Assembly (NCBI GenBank): GCA_002299425.1
Contig: DBNW01000071.1
Location: 1 to 7,484 of the forward strand
Reading direction: 5' to 3'
DNA: 7,484 bases
Origin: Methylococcaceae bacterium UBA662
Lineage (GTDB): Bacteria > Pseudomonadota > Gammaproteobacteria > Methylococcales > Methylomonadaceae
The stretch's first letter is position 1, and every line of letters begins with the position of its first letter. Made by a program: the position numbers and the translations under genes. The notes beneath the pieces are model-generated. The model saw only the letters and a program-made list of their open reading frames with translations, searched no databases and was not told the DNA's origin. Shown here piece after piece: positions 6,216-7,484 of this stretch.

Positions 6216-7484
6216 TTATCGGCTCTTGTAACGCAAATCCAATGTGGACGGGTAATCCTTGTTCAATTCCTCCGGCGGCGACGCCATCGGCCTGGGCATG
6301 GCGTCGTTGACCGAAAAGCCCGCTGTCGGCGGATACTCGAACTCACGGCTGGACACCGCCGTTAGCGGCGGCCTAATGACCACGCCGGGGGTATGGCCGT
6401 AATCCCAGAACCGGTTGATGCGCCGCGATTCGGCCTCGAAGCTGTTGACCGGGAAAGTCTCGTAACTGCGCCCGCCAGGGTGGGAAACATGGTAAGTGCA
6501 GCCGCCGACATAATGGCCGTTCCAGGTGTCAATCACATCGATCACCAACGGCAAATGCGGGGCGATGGTCGGATGCAAGGCCGACGGCGGCTGCCAGGCT
6601 CGGTATCGGACACCGGCAACATAAACGCCATGGGTGGCGGTGCGCCGCAGCGGCAGGCGGCGGCCATTGCAGGCCAGCACATACCGACCCTCGGTGAAGC
6701 CGGACACTTTCACTTGCAAACGCTCCACCGAGGAATCGACATAGCGCGCCGTCCCAACCAGGCTGACTTCTTCGCCTAGGACATGCCAGGGTTCGATGGC
6801 AAAGCGCAATTCCAATTCCATGCCTTCGACCAGGGCCGTACCATAACGCGGGAAGCGGAATTCAAAGAACGGGTCCAACCATTCCTGCTCGAAAGCGTAA
6901 CCGGCGCGTTGCAGGTCTTTGACCACTTGCAGCATATCTTCCCGGACAAAATGCGGCAACATGAACAGGTCATGCAATCGTGTGCCCCAACGCTCCAGAT
7001 TGTGGCGGTAGGGCTGGCGCCAAAACCAGGCCACCAAGGTACGCAACAGCAGGGCCTGCACCAAGGCCATGCGGGCATGGGGCGGCATTTCAAAGGCGCG
7101 CAGTTCCAACAATCCTAAGCGCCCGGTGGAACTGTCCGGCGAATAAAGCTTGTCGATGCAGAACTCGGCGCGGTGGGTGTTGCCGGTGATGTCGGTCAGC
7201 AAATGCCGCAGCAAGCGGTCGACCAGCCACGGCGCGGGCGTTTCGCCCTCGGGCATTTGCTGGAAGGCAATTTCCAGCTCGTAAAGTTTTTCGTCCCTGC
7301 CTTCGTCCACCCGCGGCGCCTGACTGGTCGGGCCGATGAACATGCCGGAGAACAAATACGACAAGCCGGGGTGATGCTGCCAATAAGTGACCAGGCTACG
7401 CAGCAAATCGGGGCGGCGCAGCAGCGGGCTGTCGGCGGGCGTGGCCGCGCCGATGGTGATGTGGTTGCCGCCGCCGGTGCCGGT
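6216..7484 (-). CDS. DUF2126 putative amidoligase (transglutaminase-associated), C-terminal part; 5' end outside the window
   Basis: The reading frame stays open to the right edge of the window, so the visible 422 residues are the C-terminal part of a longer protein; family members are roughly 1,100 residues with an N-terminal transglutaminase domain. The fragment begins with GTGGGNHITIG and continues through RRPDLLRSLVTYWQHHP, LSYLFSGMFIGPTSQAPRVD and YELEIAF, all characteristic of DUF2126 (COG4196). Pfam describes DUF2126 as a putative amidoligase, related to glutamine-synthetase-like ligases. The C-terminal region carries EPWHVLGEE, DTWNGHYVGGCTYHVSHPGG and NSFEAESRRINRFWDYGHTPG. No in-frame start should be assigned inside the window; the TTG at 7404-7406 is an internal Leu codon. 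It is transcribed ahead of the ATP-grasp/alpha-E gene, 23 bp away, and probably supplies a second ligase activity to the same pathway. The full domain order cannot be checked here. Confidence 0.9.
   Translation of the reverse strand, partial: TGTGGGNHITIGAATPADSPLLRRPDLLRSLVTYWQHHPGLSYLFSGMFIGPTSQAPRVDEGRDEKLYELEIAFQQMPEGETPAPWLVDRLLRHLLTDITGNTHRAEFCIDKLYSPDSSTGRLGLLELRAFEMPPHARMALVQALLLRTLVAWFWRQPYRHNLERWGTRLHDLFMLPHFVREDMLQVVKDLQRAGYAFEQEWLDPFFEFRFPRYGTALVEGMELELRFAIEPWHVLGEEVSLVGTARYVDSSVERLQVKVSGFTEGRYVLACNGRRLPLRRTATHGVYVAGVRYRAWQPPSALHPTIAPHLPLVIDVIDTWNGHYVGGCTYHVSHPGGRSYETFPVNSFEAESRRINRFWDYGHTPGVVIRPPLTAVSSREFEYPPTAGFSVNDAMPRPMASPPEELNKDYPSTLDLRYKSR

Overview
The window looks like proteobacterial chromosome, probably gammaproteobacterial. 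This rests on protein resemblance I recognise by eye and moderate-to-high GC; no taxonomic marker settles it. Every convincing protein gene lies on the minus strand, so the region is transcribed from right to left and the first gene enters from beyond the right edge.

In transcription order the genes are: (1) the C-terminal part of a DUF2126 putative amidoligase (7484-6216); (2) an 862-residue fusion of a circularly permuted ATP-grasp domain and an alpha-E domain (6192-3604); (3) a transglutaminase-like protein with a complete Cys-His-Asp triad (3607-2711); (4) a ParA/MinD-type deviant-Walker P-loop ATPase (2622-1915); (5) a second, divergent transglutaminase-like protein (1918-1118); and (6) the proteasome-like peptidase Anbu (1019-264). 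Genes 2/3 overlap by GTGA and genes 4/5 by ATGA, which suggests translational coupling. Gaps are 23 bp (1/2), 88 bp (3/4) and 98 bp (5/6).

The combination of ATP-dependent amide-bond formers, transglutaminase-fold peptidases or amidases and an N-terminal-nucleophile protease is the association noted by comparative genomics around ATP-grasp/alpha-E proteins and Anbu. It suggests a pathway that makes, attaches, trims or degrades a peptide or isopeptide whose chemistry is unknown. The less expected element is the ParA-like ATPase sitting inside the row and coupled to the second transglutaminase. It could supply positioning or nucleotide-dependent control.

The 98-bp leader of anbu holds a perfect 10-bp inverted repeat, a second hairpin that competes for one of its arms, and a weak promoter-like pair of boxes, so anbu may be regulated separately. 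The left 263 bp carry no gene. Bases 1 to about 70 match the minus strand of 23S rRNA domain V (the P-loop region), but the homology stops abruptly where the 5' part of the rRNA should continue. It is followed by two adjacent strong hairpins. This is either a broken or displaced rRNA fragment or an assembly junction.
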